From: Oribacterium sp. KHPX15
Lineage (GTDB): Bacteria; Bacillota; Clostridia; Lachnospirales; Lachnospiraceae
DNA: 64,000 nucleotides
Direction of reading: 5' to 3'
Assembly: GCF_900107835.1 (NCBI RefSeq)
Contig: NZ_FNRG01000005.1
Location: forward strand, 62,001 to 126,000
Shown: positions 15,865-24,839 of the stretch, in pieces
Position numbering within the stretch: position 1 is the stretch's first letter
Layout: each line of letters opens with the position of its first letter
The notes under the pieces: generated by a model
What the model saw: only the letters and a program-made list of their open reading frames with translations
Told to the model about the DNA's origin: nothing
Database searches by the model: none
Translations under genes and position numbers: made by a program

Positions 15865-17535
15865 TTATCTATCACCATAGATATATTCCCAGTTACCGAT
15901 GATTTCTTCAATTTTCTCATCTGATAAATCGTCGTCATCTTTTGGTGCAAATGCTTTCTCAGCCGGCGCTGTCTGTTCGGTGGTTTCCACTGCCTCAACG
16001 CATTCTCCCCTCAGTTCCCTGATAAATACTCTGGCATCTTTCATAAATGCTGCGGTTATGAGCACGATCACAAGTCCTATGGGAAATGCTGCGATGATAC
16101 TTACCGACTGTATATTGGCCATGGAGCTTTCCGAAAATACCAGTGCAACCGGAAGGAGGATAAGCATTACTGACCAAAAGGCTTTGATTATATCCTTAGG
16201 TTCTTCGTCTTCTTTGAGATCCTTATAGCTGTACTGTGCGGCCACAAGTGTTATGGAGTCAAAGGATGTTGCATAAAATGCGATCATGGCCACAACCAGA
16301 ACCACCATTACCAAAGCTGACAGCGGAAGCTGCTTAAGTATTTCTATGATGGTAATGTAAAGGTCACCGGTTGCTTCATATATAGCCACCGAATCAAGCT
16401 TTCCAGTTACCTGAAGTCCCAGTCCGTAATTTCCCAGTGCTATGAAGCTTACGAAGGTACTGCCCATTCCGAAAACATATCCACCGAGAATTGTCTGGCG
16501 GACTGTACGGCCTCTGGAGATGCTTCCGATAAAGAAGGGGGCCGCAACGCACCATACCATCCAGTAAGCCCAGTAGAATATGGTCCAGTTTTCTGCGAAG
16601 CCTGTGGTTCTGAGAGGATCAGTGTAGGTTGAAAGACCTATAAAGTTCTGAGCAAGTCTTCCCATTGCTGCGAAGCCGGTTTCGATGATGAATTTGCATT
16701 GGCCTCCTAAGAGGAGCACGTAAACCAGCAGGCCATAAAACAGGTAGGTGCAGACATTGGCAAGTATGGAAATGCCAAGCATTCCTTTCATTACCGAGTA
16801 AGTGTAGATAATACAGGTCACAACAAGTATGAATATGGTTATGGATCTTTCCGAGATGTTAAGACCTGTAAGTGATTTTATAACCTGACTGAGCAGCGGG
16901 GTTGCAACGGAAAAGGTTGTGGCTGTTCCCGCAAGGAGGGCAAATACCGCAAGAAGGTCGATAAGTTTTCCCGGTAATCTGTCTGTATATCTTCCGAGAA
17001 GTGGTCTGCAGGCCTCTGAATACTTCTGTCTTTTACGCTTACGAACATGGAGCATAAAGCCAAAGGCTACAGCAAGCACCAGATAGAAGGCCCATGGGAT
17101 AGGTCCCCAGTGAAAAAGTGTAAAGGTACTTGACCAGTCCATAAGGTCACCCATTTCTTTAGTATGAGGATCCACCCAGTAAAGTATCCACTCACAAAGA
17201 GAATAAAAAAGTATATCTGCCGCAAGTCCGCAGGTGAACATCATTGAGCCCCAGGCAAAAAAACTGTATTTGGGCTTCTCGTCCTGCTCACCCAATACTA
17301 TATTTCCGATATCAGAGCAGGCAATGTAGATGGAGATCACCGCAAAGGCAAGTCCTATGAAAAGATAATAAACTCCGAAGCTGTCACCAAGAAAACTTCT
17401 TATATTGTTAATGATGACATTAGAGTTCTGAGGCACCACAAAGAAGAACACGCACATCAATCCTATAAGAAGAAACGGAACCAAAGTTATAAACCAATCT
17501 ATTCTGTTTTTGTCAAATGTTGATTTCTTGTTCAT
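15865..17535 (-). CDS. BCCT family transporter
   Basis: A 556-residue transporter of the betaine/carnitine/choline family with about twelve spans between residues 15 and 500. The tryptophan-rich signature near the eighth span is clear (WTIFYWAYWMVWCVAAPFF, followed by ISRGRTVRQTILGG). Members take up quaternary ammonium compounds driven by sodium or by exchange, for osmoprotection or as nutrients. A Glu/Asp-rich C-terminal tail of about 55 residues is cytoplasmic. The start has AAGGAG. Substrate cannot be assigned from sequence. It stands alone, divergent from the unknown gene at 17680. Confidence 0.9.
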   Translation of the reverse strand: MNKKSTFDKNRIDWFITLVPFLLIGLMCVFFFVVPQNSNVIINNIRSFLGDSFGVYYLFIGLAFAVISIYIACSDIGNIVLGEQDEKPKYSFFAWGSMMFTCGLAADILFYSLCEWILYWVDPHTKEMGDLMDWSSTFTLFHWGPIPWAFYLVLAVAFGFMLHVRKRKRQKYSEACRPLLGRYTDRLPGKLIDLLAVFALLAGTATTFSVATPLLSQVIKSLTGLNISERSITIFILVVTCIIYTYSVMKGMLGISILANVCTYLFYGLLVYVLLLGGQCKFIIETGFAAMGRLAQNFIGLSTYTDPLRTTGFAENWTIFYWAYWMVWCVAAPFFIGSISRGRTVRQTILGGYVFGMGSTFVSFIALGNYGLGLQVTGKLDSVAIYEATGDLYITIIEILKQLPLSALVMVVLVVAMIAFYATSFDSITLVAAQYSYKDLKEDEEPKDIIKAFWSVMLILLPVALVFSESSMANIQSVSIIAAFPIGLVIVLITAAFMKDARVFIRELRGECVEAVETTEQTAPAEKAFAPKDDDDLSDEKIEEIIGNWEYIYGDR

Positions 17536-17679
17536 TTTTTACTCCTTCCGCTATTTTGTGAACATGATAACATTGACTATCTTTTTCGTCAATAGTTTTA
17601 TATATCTGTAGTTTTTAAAGTTTTGATGATAGAATTATGAAAAAATCAATTACGGAACAGAGATCGGATTAAAAATCAC

Positions 17680-18387
17680 ATGCTTTTAAATCAGATCATT
17701 AAAGACAATTTAAACTTAAAAAAAGACTGGGCTAAACAGTATTATGACATAGCCGATATAGATGACCGGGAAAGAGTACTTCGCGAATTGATCTCCCTAT
17801 CGGATAATTATGAATCCTTTCAGGAATCTGTCGATCCAAAAATTATAGACGGATTTGCTTCTGAGGATGAATACAGGCAATTTTTTTCAGACAATGAAAG
17901 AAGGCTTGAAATCCTCCTTAAACGCTACCCTGAAGCTATAAAAAATCAGACTCGTGCAGACAGATTTGCTATGGCCTGGCTGAATCTTCTCACAGACTCA
18001 CGTATGGGTATCAACTTTCTGAACAGAAACAGAGTAAGAAAGGATGTGACAAGATGCCTCAGGGATCTTCTTGTTATTGATTTTGTTGCAGATGACATTC
18101 TATGTCAGGAGTGGGCGCAATTTGCGGAATTTTGGATAAAGTCCTGCACCAGGGATACCACTTATGACTCAACTGCTTTTGGATTACTGCGCTTAAATGA
18201 CAAGCGTTTAGGCAGCAAAATAGCTTCTGAGATCATAGATGTAACCTTCACCCTTCCGGAAAAGTTTGGTTATACAGAAGAGTGTGCACCACTTCGAAAC
18301 ATTTTCAGACAAACATTTTTAAAAATGATCGATCACGGTGATATCTACTGGTCAGAAGCTGTAAGTGATAAAAATGATTTGTTATAG
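17680..18387 (+). CDS. conserved-looking hypothetical protein
   Basis: I do not recognise a characterised family. The 235-residue product is soluble, mostly helical and acidic/basic mixed, with no signal peptide or membrane span. It has the central segment AMAWLNLLTDSRMGINFLNRNRVRKD and a Cys-containing WAQFAEFWIKSCTRDT near 148-163. The length and lack of low complexity argue for a real gene. The ATG has no good ribosome site. It is divergent from the BCCT gene and convergent with the sugar-binding lipoprotein gene, with only 15 bases between stops. It could be a DUF6553-like Lachnospiraceae protein, a weak guess. Confidence 0.6.
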   Translation: MLLNQIIKDNLNLKKDWAKQYYDIADIDDRERVLRELISLSDNYESFQESVDPKIIDGFASEDEYRQFFSDNERRLEILLKRYPEAIKNQTRADRFAMAWLNLLTDSRMGINFLNRNRVRKDVTRCLRDLLVIDFVADDILCQEWAQFAEFWIKSCTRDTTYDSTAFGLLRLNDKRLGSKIASEIIDVTFTLPEKFGYTEECAPLRNIFRQTFLKMIDHGDIYWSEAVSDKNDLL

Positions 18388-18402
18388 GAGAAGCCTACAC
18401 CC

Positions 18403-19431
18403 TCAATCCTTGAAGCTGTCAACATTTTGTTTTGTGATCTTCCGATAGGGGAGCCTTATATATTTATCTCCCTGAAGTCCCAGGCCTTCGAGGCTTTCGC
18501 CGGAAGCAAGTCTTTTCGAAAGGTTAAAGATGGCATCGGCCTGACCACGGGCATCATTATAGACCGTTGCAGCCATGCTGCCTTCCTTAACAGCCGCCCT
18601 TCCGGGTTCCGTTCCGTCTATGCCTATGACATAGGGCCACTTATACCTGGGAATATCCGAAACATTATATGCATCTATAACTCCGAGGGCCATATCATCA
18701 TTGTTTGCGAACACGAACTCTATTTTATCTCCATGGTTTTTTATAAGCTTTTCCATCTGGTTTGAAGCCTGAGCCCGATTCCAGTTGGCAATGGCATATC
18801 CTAGCTTATCAAGCTTCACTCCCAGCTCCCGTATCCGGTTTACACAGTTCTCTGAGCGGACTATGGCGTCCTGATGACCTGCCTCGCCTTCCAGGATAAC
18901 GTACTGGATCTCGCCGTCATTGTTTCTGTCAACGTTTTCGTTCTTTATAATGTCAACCGCCAGCTCTCCCTGCATGATTCCGGATTCAAATGCATCCGCC
19001 CCCACATAATAGAGCTTATTCCACCTCAGCATATCCTCATCCACCAGCTCCCGGTTAAAGAATACTATAGGGATATCGGCATTCCTTGCTGCATCTATGA
19101 TATTGGAAGGTGCCGTGCGGTCAACAAGATTCACACATATAACATCGCAGCCGTGTTTTATCATTTCCTCAACCTGATCATCCTGTGTGGACTGGCTCTG
19201 GGAAGAGTTATATATTTCCAATGTTATCTCCTGCCCGGCTTCGGCTCTTGCCGAAAGAACATCTTCATTCAGATCCTTAAGTATCTCTGATATGAATGTG
19301 TCGTACCGGTCATATACCGTGATGCCTATCTTCATTTCGTTATCCTGCTTTTCAGGAACAGCTTCGGCACTGCACCCATAAAGGGTCAAAAGTACCCCCG
19401 CCGCCATAAGCATTAACAATGTTTTCTTCAT
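18403..19431 (-). CDS. MglB-like galactose/glucose-binding lipoprotein (paralogue)
   Basis: A 342-residue periplasmic-binding-protein type 1 protein with a lipobox (LYGC, Cys20). The start at 19431 is chosen because AGAGGAAG lies 2-9 bases before it; the upstream ATG at 19449 has no such site. Sequence follows mglB closely: IVFFNRE, VGADAFESGIMQGE, DRNNDGEIQYVILEGEAGHQDA, ANWNRAQASNQM and FANNDDMALG, all MglB sugar-pocket and calcium-loop (DxNxDG) regions. It is the last gene of the YesN/YesM block, so it may be a second sugar receptor for that signalling system rather than for transport. Confidence 0.88.
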   Translation of the reverse strand: MKKTLLMLMAAGVLLTLYGCSAEAVPEKQDNEMKIGITVYDRYDTFISEILKDLNEDVLSARAEAGQEITLEIYNSSQSQSTQDDQVEEMIKHGCDVICVNLVDRTAPSNIIDAARNADIPIVFFNRELVDEDMLRWNKLYYVGADAFESGIMQGELAVDIIKNENVDRNNDGEIQYVILEGEAGHQDAIVRSENCVNRIRELGVKLDKLGYAIANWNRAQASNQMEKLIKNHGDKIEFVFANNDDMALGVIDAYNVSDIPRYKWPYVIGIDGTEPGRAAVKEGSMAATVYNDARGQADAIFNLSKRLASGESLEGLGLQGDKYIRLPYRKITKQNVDSFKD

Positions 19432-19476
19432 ATGCTTCCTCTTGATCATCGAAAAAACAAATCCCGGTCTTGGGGT

Positions 19477-20460
19477 TCAGCGGACTATGGGGAACAGTAT
19501 CTGCTGGTTATCCTCTCCAAACAGATTGTCCTTATTAACAACACTGAAACTTATTTCCCTATCCTCAAGCACCGAGGTGCGGTTCTGAAGCTTTAAAGCA
19601 AGGTCCGAAAGACTTTGATACCCCATGCTGAAATCATTGGTGAGTATCATGGAATCGATCATTCCCGAATCTATATAATACACAAGCTTTTCGCTGCACC
19701 CTGAACCGTAGATACTTTTATTTTCTGTATTTGCTTTTGAGCAGTAGTCCACTGCTTTCTCCATACTGTCATTATCAAGGCACACAATCACCTCTGCAGG
19801 ATTTTTTGCGTCAGACTTTTCTATATCTTCGTCTGTGTATCGGGATTCGGAGACATTCCAGACTATCTCGAGATTAAGATTTTCAGTTGCATCCATAAAC
19901 CCCTTTAGTCTCTGCTGCATACCGAACTGTTTCTGATTACCTGAAACCATTCCAACCTTTATACTTTCTTCCTCTGACCGGTTCTTTAAATCTATTACCA
20001 GCTCATTACCTATAGCTCTTCCCACAGCATAATTATCCGGGGCTACAGTTGCGTGATTACCTCTGACATCGGCATCAGCTTCAACTGTTGTCACCACAAA
20101 TTCCACAGGTACCCTGGCGCTTATGGAAGAAACAATTTCGTGTATACCTTCACTTAGACAAAACTCCGCTATGACACCGTCAGCTCCCTGAGAAATCCTT
20201 GAATTTATAAGCGACACTTCCTCCTGGATATTGTCTATATAATCTGTATACACATAGTCAAGCTCGATACCATTATCCTTTGCAGCCTGTTCGAGGCCTG
20301 CTTTAAAAGGTACCCATCTTCCTTCGGAAGAATTGCTGACTATCACAGAAATCTTATAGTTTTCCGGATTTATACCCTTTGTGAGCATAACAAGGCAAAA
20401 CATGATCACTATAAGAGTCGCTACCACGATAGGTCGCAAGAATTCTTTATCTTCATTCAT
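19477..20460 (-). CDS. membrane-anchored sugar-binding protein (XylFII-like sensor)
   Basis: A 327-residue protein with an uncleaved N-terminal membrane anchor (about residues 10-28, no lipobox) and a periplasmic-binding type 1 domain: ISVIVSNSSEGRWVPFKAGLEQAAKDNG, GADGVIAEF, VAPDNYAVGRAIGNELV, KVGMVSGNQKQFGMQQRLKGF and VIVCLDNDS. Its gene directly follows the YesM-like kinase gene, 45 bases downstream. In clostridia an anchored binding protein XylFII captures xylose and activates the LytS kinase; this protein has the same position and architecture. Ligand unknown, probably a hexose or pentose. Confidence 0.8.
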   Translation of the reverse strand: MNEDKEFLRPIVVATLIVIMFCLVMLTKGINPENYKISVIVSNSSEGRWVPFKAGLEQAAKDNGIELDYVYTDYIDNIQEEVSLINSRISQGADGVIAEFCLSEGIHEIVSSISARVPVEFVVTTVEADADVRGNHATVAPDNYAVGRAIGNELVIDLKNRSEEESIKVGMVSGNQKQFGMQQRLKGFMDATENLNLEIVWNVSESRYTDEDIEKSDAKNPAEVIVCLDNDSMEKAVDYCSKANTENKSIYGSGCSEKLVYYIDSGMIDSMILTNDFSMGYQSLSDLALKLQNRTSVLEDREISFSVVNKDNLFGEDNQQILFPIVR

Positions 20461-20505
20461 GACTTTTATCCATCACCTATTTATAGAAAGAATCCCTCGG
20501 GATCC

Positions 20506-22593
20506 TTATGAATCACTTGAAGCTGCGTGGGTAGATTTGTTTCTCAGGGATTTATAATGCCCGCTTTCCAAAAGCTTCTGATTTTCCTCATTAAAGGGCA
20601 CTGCAGGAATATGTATGGTAATGCAGGTTCCCTCGTCAGGTTCCGATTCCACCTTCAAACCATACTGCTCACCGAATCTTAATTTGATTCTTCTGTGCAC
20701 ATTGACAAGTCCCACTCCGGATCCGTGCTTCTGCGGTCTCTTTGTTCCTTCTGAATCGTTAAGAAGATTTTCGCAAACCTCAGGAGGCATACCAAATCCA
20801 TTGTCTTTTACTTCTATATAAATATCCCCAAGGGAAATGTTATTTTCATCCATTTCTGCAGAAGTCACAGTATTTAAGCCATTTTTACCATCATCGGTTT
20901 TTTTCGATGTATTATAATCGCCATTCGATAAATAAGTTTCATCCCCATAAGGCACAAATCTGGCAGTGATAATGATCTCGCCCTCATCATCAGGATCCAT
21001 ATCACCAACGCCGTAATAGATGGCATTTTCAAGGATGGGCTGAACAATGAGCTTGATAGTGGCAAACGCTTTTACCTCTTCCTGAACATCGAAGGTAACC
21101 TTAAAGTTATTCTTGTATCTTACCTTCTGGATATTCATATAGTTTTCGGCATGCCTCATCTCCTGCTCCACCGGAATGATGTTTTTTCCTCTGCTGAGAC
21201 TTATTCTGAAAAGACTTGCCAGCTGTGTAACCATAAACACGGCATCCTTGTTTTTCTCACCCTCTATCATCCAGACTATGGAATCCAGGGTATTGTACAA
21301 AAAGTGAGGATTTATCTGGGACTGGAGGGCGTCCATCTCAGTCTTTCGCTTTTCCTCCTGCTCTATAACGATATCATCCATAAGCTGATTGATACGCCCG
21401 AGAGAATGTCTCAGGGTCTTTCCCAGATGCTCTACCTCCCGGGTTCCGCCGACATAGATGTCCTCAGGATAAATATCTCCGTTTTCCATATTTCTTATGG
21501 ATTTGTTCAGAAGATTAAGGGGACGTGAAATGCGGCTTGAGATCATTTTATTGATAAAGATCATGATTAGAAATCCGCAGGCTATAAGGAGTATTACCAG
21601 AAAACGCATATTGCTGATGTCTATCTGGTAAGCTTTTTCGGGAAGAACTGCTATCATTTTCCAACCCGTATAGGAGATACTGTCAACTATAACCTGCCTT
21701 TTTTCACCCCCAAAGACTTCATCATGTATACCATCTGCATAATGAGCGTTATTGATATTATTCTCTTTAATGATCTCATAGTTTATCTGCATCTGCTTCG
21801 GATGATATATGATATTCCCGCTTGAATCCGTAAGATAGATATACTGACCGGTGCTGTCCGTATTAATACGCTCCATCATCTGCTTGATGGTTGAATAGTT
21901 CATATCAACAAGCAGCACTCCGAGAGACGGACTTCCGTTTTCGGTAAGCTCCACTACCCGGCTCAGGGAAATGACCCAGCTGTACTTGAATGCCGGATCC
22001 AGAAACAGATTCTCAACATGAGGCGTCGAAAAATGAAGGTTTTCCATTTTTTCAAAGGCCGAGGTGAACCATTTCTGGTCAGTCACCCGGAGATCTGACT
22101 TAAGGCTGGAGATGGGTGAAGCAGAAACCAGGGTGCCATCCTGCATAAACAGTGAAAGGCTCACCAGATTATCCTTGTGAGCCTCATATATGATATTCAT
22201 CTCATTATCAACCGAATCCCTCTCGAGATCAGCATTCTTGATGACATCATAGTACATGGCATCAGAGATACGGCGCATACTCACAAGATAATCCTCAAGA
22301 TTAACCACCGACTGCTCCATGATCTGCTGCGTGGCTTCTATGGTGCCGTTTCTCATACGGCGGGCAAAAAGAGTATAGAGCATTAATCCCAGGATCAGAA
22401 GCAGCGTAAATGATACCACCGTGAAAGCCACAAGGATGGTACTCTGTATGGTATGAGGCATATATTTCCGGAGCTTATCATTAACCTCGGAAACTCTTCT
22501 GTTTAGAAGTTCTTCACCCTTATCACGGGCTTTTTCGATATTTTCAACCCCTGAAACATTATTCAATTTCTTTTTAGCTTCCAGATCATCCAT
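20506..22593 (-). CDS. YesM-type sensor histidine kinase (Cache-HAMP-HisKA)
   Basis: A 695-residue sensor kinase. Span 1 is at about 53-76, an extracytoplasmic Cache-like sensor at about 80-325, span 2 at 331-349 and HAMP at about 350-405. The phosphorylated histidine is in SQINPHFLYNTLDSI (His430), and the ATP-binding domain contains DNGFGMPP and GSGVGLVNVHRRI. The start at 22593 overlaps the end of the response regulator gene by 8 bases; a GTG further up would overlap by 83. A hydrophilic 50-residue head precedes span 1. Its likely partners are the YesN regulator upstream and the anchored binding protein downstream. Confidence 0.92.
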   Translation of the reverse strand: MDDLEAKKKLNNVSGVENIEKARDKGEELLNRRVSEVNDKLRKYMPHTIQSTILVAFTVVSFTLLLILGLMLYTLFARRMRNGTIEATQQIMEQSVVNLEDYLVSMRRISDAMYYDVIKNADLERDSVDNEMNIIYEAHKDNLVSLSLFMQDGTLVSASPISSLKSDLRVTDQKWFTSAFEKMENLHFSTPHVENLFLDPAFKYSWVISLSRVVELTENGSPSLGVLLVDMNYSTIKQMMERINTDSTGQYIYLTDSSGNIIYHPKQMQINYEIIKENNINNAHYADGIHDEVFGGEKRQVIVDSISYTGWKMIAVLPEKAYQIDISNMRFLVILLIACGFLIMIFINKMISSRISRPLNLLNKSIRNMENGDIYPEDIYVGGTREVEHLGKTLRHSLGRINQLMDDIVIEQEEKRKTEMDALQSQINPHFLYNTLDSIVWMIEGEKNKDAVFMVTQLASLFRISLSRGKNIIPVEQEMRHAENYMNIQKVRYKNNFKVTFDVQEEVKAFATIKLIVQPILENAIYYGVGDMDPDDEGEIIITARFVPYGDETYLSNGDYNTSKKTDDGKNGLNTVTSAEMDENNISLGDIYIEVKDNGFGMPPEVCENLLNDSEGTKRPQKHGSGVGLVNVHRRIKLRFGEQYGLKVESEPDEGTCITIHIPAVPFNEENQKLLESGHYKSLRNKSTHAASSDS

Positions 22594-24205
22594 TTTGCTG
22601 AGATTTATATCTTGATGGCGAAACGCCAAACTTCTTTTTAAATGCATAACTGAAATAGTTCGGGTCACTGTAACCCACTGCCTCAGCTATAACATAGGTT
22701 TTCTCATTTTCATCCAAAAGCATACGAACAGCCATTTCCATACGTATGTCAGTCAGATAATTGATAAAGGTTTTTCCTGTTTCTTTTTTGAATACTGTGG
22801 AAAAATATGCGGAGCTTATACCAAGGTATGAACACATACTCTCTACAGTAAGGTCCTTATTGCTGTAGTTTTCCCTGACATAATCAATGGCCTTTGATAC
22901 AAAGCCCTTTGTTGTGTCCTGGCGGTTTGTACGAAGGATTTCTCTTATTTCATGGGAAACAGACTTAAGCCATTTTGTAAGCTCCTGTTTGTCCATATGC
23001 TGAACCTTGTCATAGGGATCCTCATCTTTTTCAAATATCTCCGCCGTATCGATATGGTTAGATTTAATAAAACGATATATTTCAGATACCATATCCATAA
23101 CAAAGAATCTGTAGTCCTGTATTGAAGGATTAAGAGGTATTTCTTCAGATATGTACCTTTCAACCTCCGTATCGATATTTTCTTCTGAGTCCATTTTTAT
23201 AGCTTTAAATACCTTGTAAAGCTTTTGATCCACAGGCTCCGCCTTCAGGTTATCCGGGGTCTTGTTTCTTTCGGGAGCAATCTCGGAAATGTTTATGGCC
23301 TGTCCTCTTCCATAGATGACTCTGTAGGAGATGGCCTCCCTGGCTCCTTCATAAGCCTTCGGCAGAGACATTATACTTGAAACAGGCTTTCCTATTCCGG
23401 CGGTAATGGTGGCATTGGACACACGCTTACTGAGTCTGCAGAGAACCTGACAGGCGTCAGTAAGCTGGGTAACATCACTTTCAGTTTCCATCTGAACTAT
23501 GATGATAATGTTTCCGAGGTAGGAGAAAAACTTTGCCTTCCACCTTTCCTCCATCTGTTCTTCCCAAAGCTTCCTTACGGACATGGTGATGAGTACAGGG
23601 TTGATACCTTCCGGCGCAAGGGAAATGCTGTTATGAAGTATCACAACATCAAAAAAGGATCCCTCCAGGCTTACCTGATAATCCATCATGTCTCTTTTGA
23701 GGTAGCTCTCTGACACACGCCCTTCTATAAGGGAGGTATAAAAATTCTCCTGTAATATGGGAAGACTTTCCTGATAGTAGGTTTTAAGCATGTTGATGTT
23801 CTGCTTTTCATCAAACTCCTTATCAAGGGCGGACTTTATCCGCTTAAAGACTTCACTTAGCTCTGTTGCATCGATGGGCTTAAGTATGTACTCTTCAGCT
23901 TCAAGCCTTATGGCTTCCTTGGCATATTCAAATTCATCAAATCCCGAAAAGATGATGATCTTTATGGTTGGATACTGCTGCTTAAGTCTTTTGGCAAGCT
24001 CCAATCCGTCCATATAAGGCATCTTTATGTCTGTCATGACCACGTCCGGCTGTTCCTCTTCCGCCATCTCAAGGGCTTCGAGACCGTTATGGGCATAACC
24101 CTGAACTGAGAAACCGAGACTTTCCCAATCTATCTTATGGATTATGACATTGATAACATCCTCTTCGTCATCTACCAGCATTACCGAATAATTCTTCAAA
24201 TTCAC
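22586..24205 (-). CDS. YesN-type response regulator (REC + AraC helix-turn-helix)
   Basis: A 539-residue regulator. The receiver domain (1-120) has the acidic pair D12/D13, the phospho-acceptor Asp59 (VVMTDIKMPYMDG) and the conserved lysine near 108 (YILKPID). A long middle region of about 300 residues resembles the YesN central domain. The AraC-type DNA-binding domain occupies about 435-539 (VESMCSYLGISSAYFSTVFKKETGKTF and VIAEAVGYSDPNYFSYAFKKKFGVSPSRY). It overlaps the kinase gene by 8 bases and would control the adjacent mgl or glycan genes. Confidence 0.94.
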   Translation of the reverse strand: MNLKNYSVMLVDDEEDVINVIIHKIDWESLGFSVQGYAHNGLEALEMAEEEQPDVVMTDIKMPYMDGLELAKRLKQQYPTIKIIIFSGFDEFEYAKEAIRLEAEEYILKPIDATELSEVFKRIKSALDKEFDEKQNINMLKTYYQESLPILQENFYTSLIEGRVSESYLKRDMMDYQVSLEGSFFDVVILHNSISLAPEGINPVLITMSVRKLWEEQMEERWKAKFFSYLGNIIIIVQMETESDVTQLTDACQVLCRLSKRVSNATITAGIGKPVSSIMSLPKAYEGAREAISYRVIYGRGQAINISEIAPERNKTPDNLKAEPVDQKLYKVFKAIKMDSEENIDTEVERYISEEIPLNPSIQDYRFFVMDMVSEIYRFIKSNHIDTAEIFEKDEDPYDKVQHMDKQELTKWLKSVSHEIREILRTNRQDTTKGFVSKAIDYVRENYSNKDLTVESMCSYLGISSAYFSTVFKKETGKTFINYLTDIRMEMAVRMLLDENEKTYVIAEAVGYSDPNYFSYAFKKKFGVSPSRYKSQQNG

Positions 24206-24283
24206 TGCTCCTTATAGCTACGTCTAAAGTTGTTTCTTTTATTCATGAAATCCTGTTTGTCTAAGCTTCTTATTTTGGATTCT

Positions 24284-24667
24284 TTATTTTGGATTCTTTT
24301 CTCCGTACTTCTCTTCAATCTTCTTGAATCTGAAAAACATCAGGGAAACGGCAAGTATCATAAAAAGCAAAGCCATGAACCCATCATACATGGAGACTAT
24401 CTCCATAAAAATAAGGCAGGCAGCGAATCCAAGTGCAAGGATTCCCGCTTCCCTTGCATAGGGCTCAACATTTTCTTCCTTAAGCTTCTTCCACTCCTTT
24501 GGTCTTACGGAATCCACATCCTTAAAAACCAAAAGCTTCACAGCATAGTAAATCGTCATTACCGCAAGCACTACCTGTATGCCATGCTGGGCAAAAAACA
24601 CGGTGACGGGACTCTGGGTTTCTGTAAGAAGCACCATGTTTGAAAACGCAATATTTGAAAATCCCAT
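24284..24667 (-). CDS. small membrane protein of unknown function
   Basis: A 127-residue protein with three predicted spans at about 25-47, 74-90 and 92-110. A charged loop (DVDSVRPKEWKKLKEENVEPYARE) lies between the first two, and the C-terminal tail is basic (RFKKIEEKYGEKNPK). AAGGAG precedes the ATG. It lies between mglC (with a terminator) and the YesN gene, 78 bases before the latter, and is a recurrent kind of companion in such loci only by inference. No family recognised. Confidence 0.65.
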   Translation of the reverse strand: MGFSNIAFSNMVLLTETQSPVTVFFAQHGIQVVLAVMTIYYAVKLLVFKDVDSVRPKEWKKLKEENVEPYAREAGILALGFAACLIFMEIVSMYDGFMALLFMILAVSLMFFRFKKIEEKYGEKNPK

Positions 24668-24785
24668 TATTTTCTCCTTTAGTCCTATTATATCGAGGGG
24701 AGGAGTTTTCTACGCCTAGTGACCATTTGGCCGCTTATTCGGAATTTAGTCTCTTCCCTTTGGAATCTCTTCAGTAATCAAAAGA

Positions 24786-24808
24786 GGTCTGTGGAAAAAC
24801 CACAGACC
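24786..24808 (-). terminator. intrinsic terminator after mglC
   Basis: GGTCTGTGG/CCACAGACC (24786-24794, 24800-24808) with a 5-base loop, followed on the minus strand by TCTTTTGATT. It separates mglBAC from the regulatory genes, perhaps as a partial terminator. Confidence 0.7.
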
Positions 24809-24839
24809 CCATTATAATCGATTGAATTATTTCGCTCAA

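Noticed and set aside
22594-22668. GTG start of the kinase 25 codons upstream
   Set aside because: It would overlap the DNA-binding end of the response regulator gene by 83 bases and adds no conserved sequence; ATG at 22593 fits the tight spacing better.
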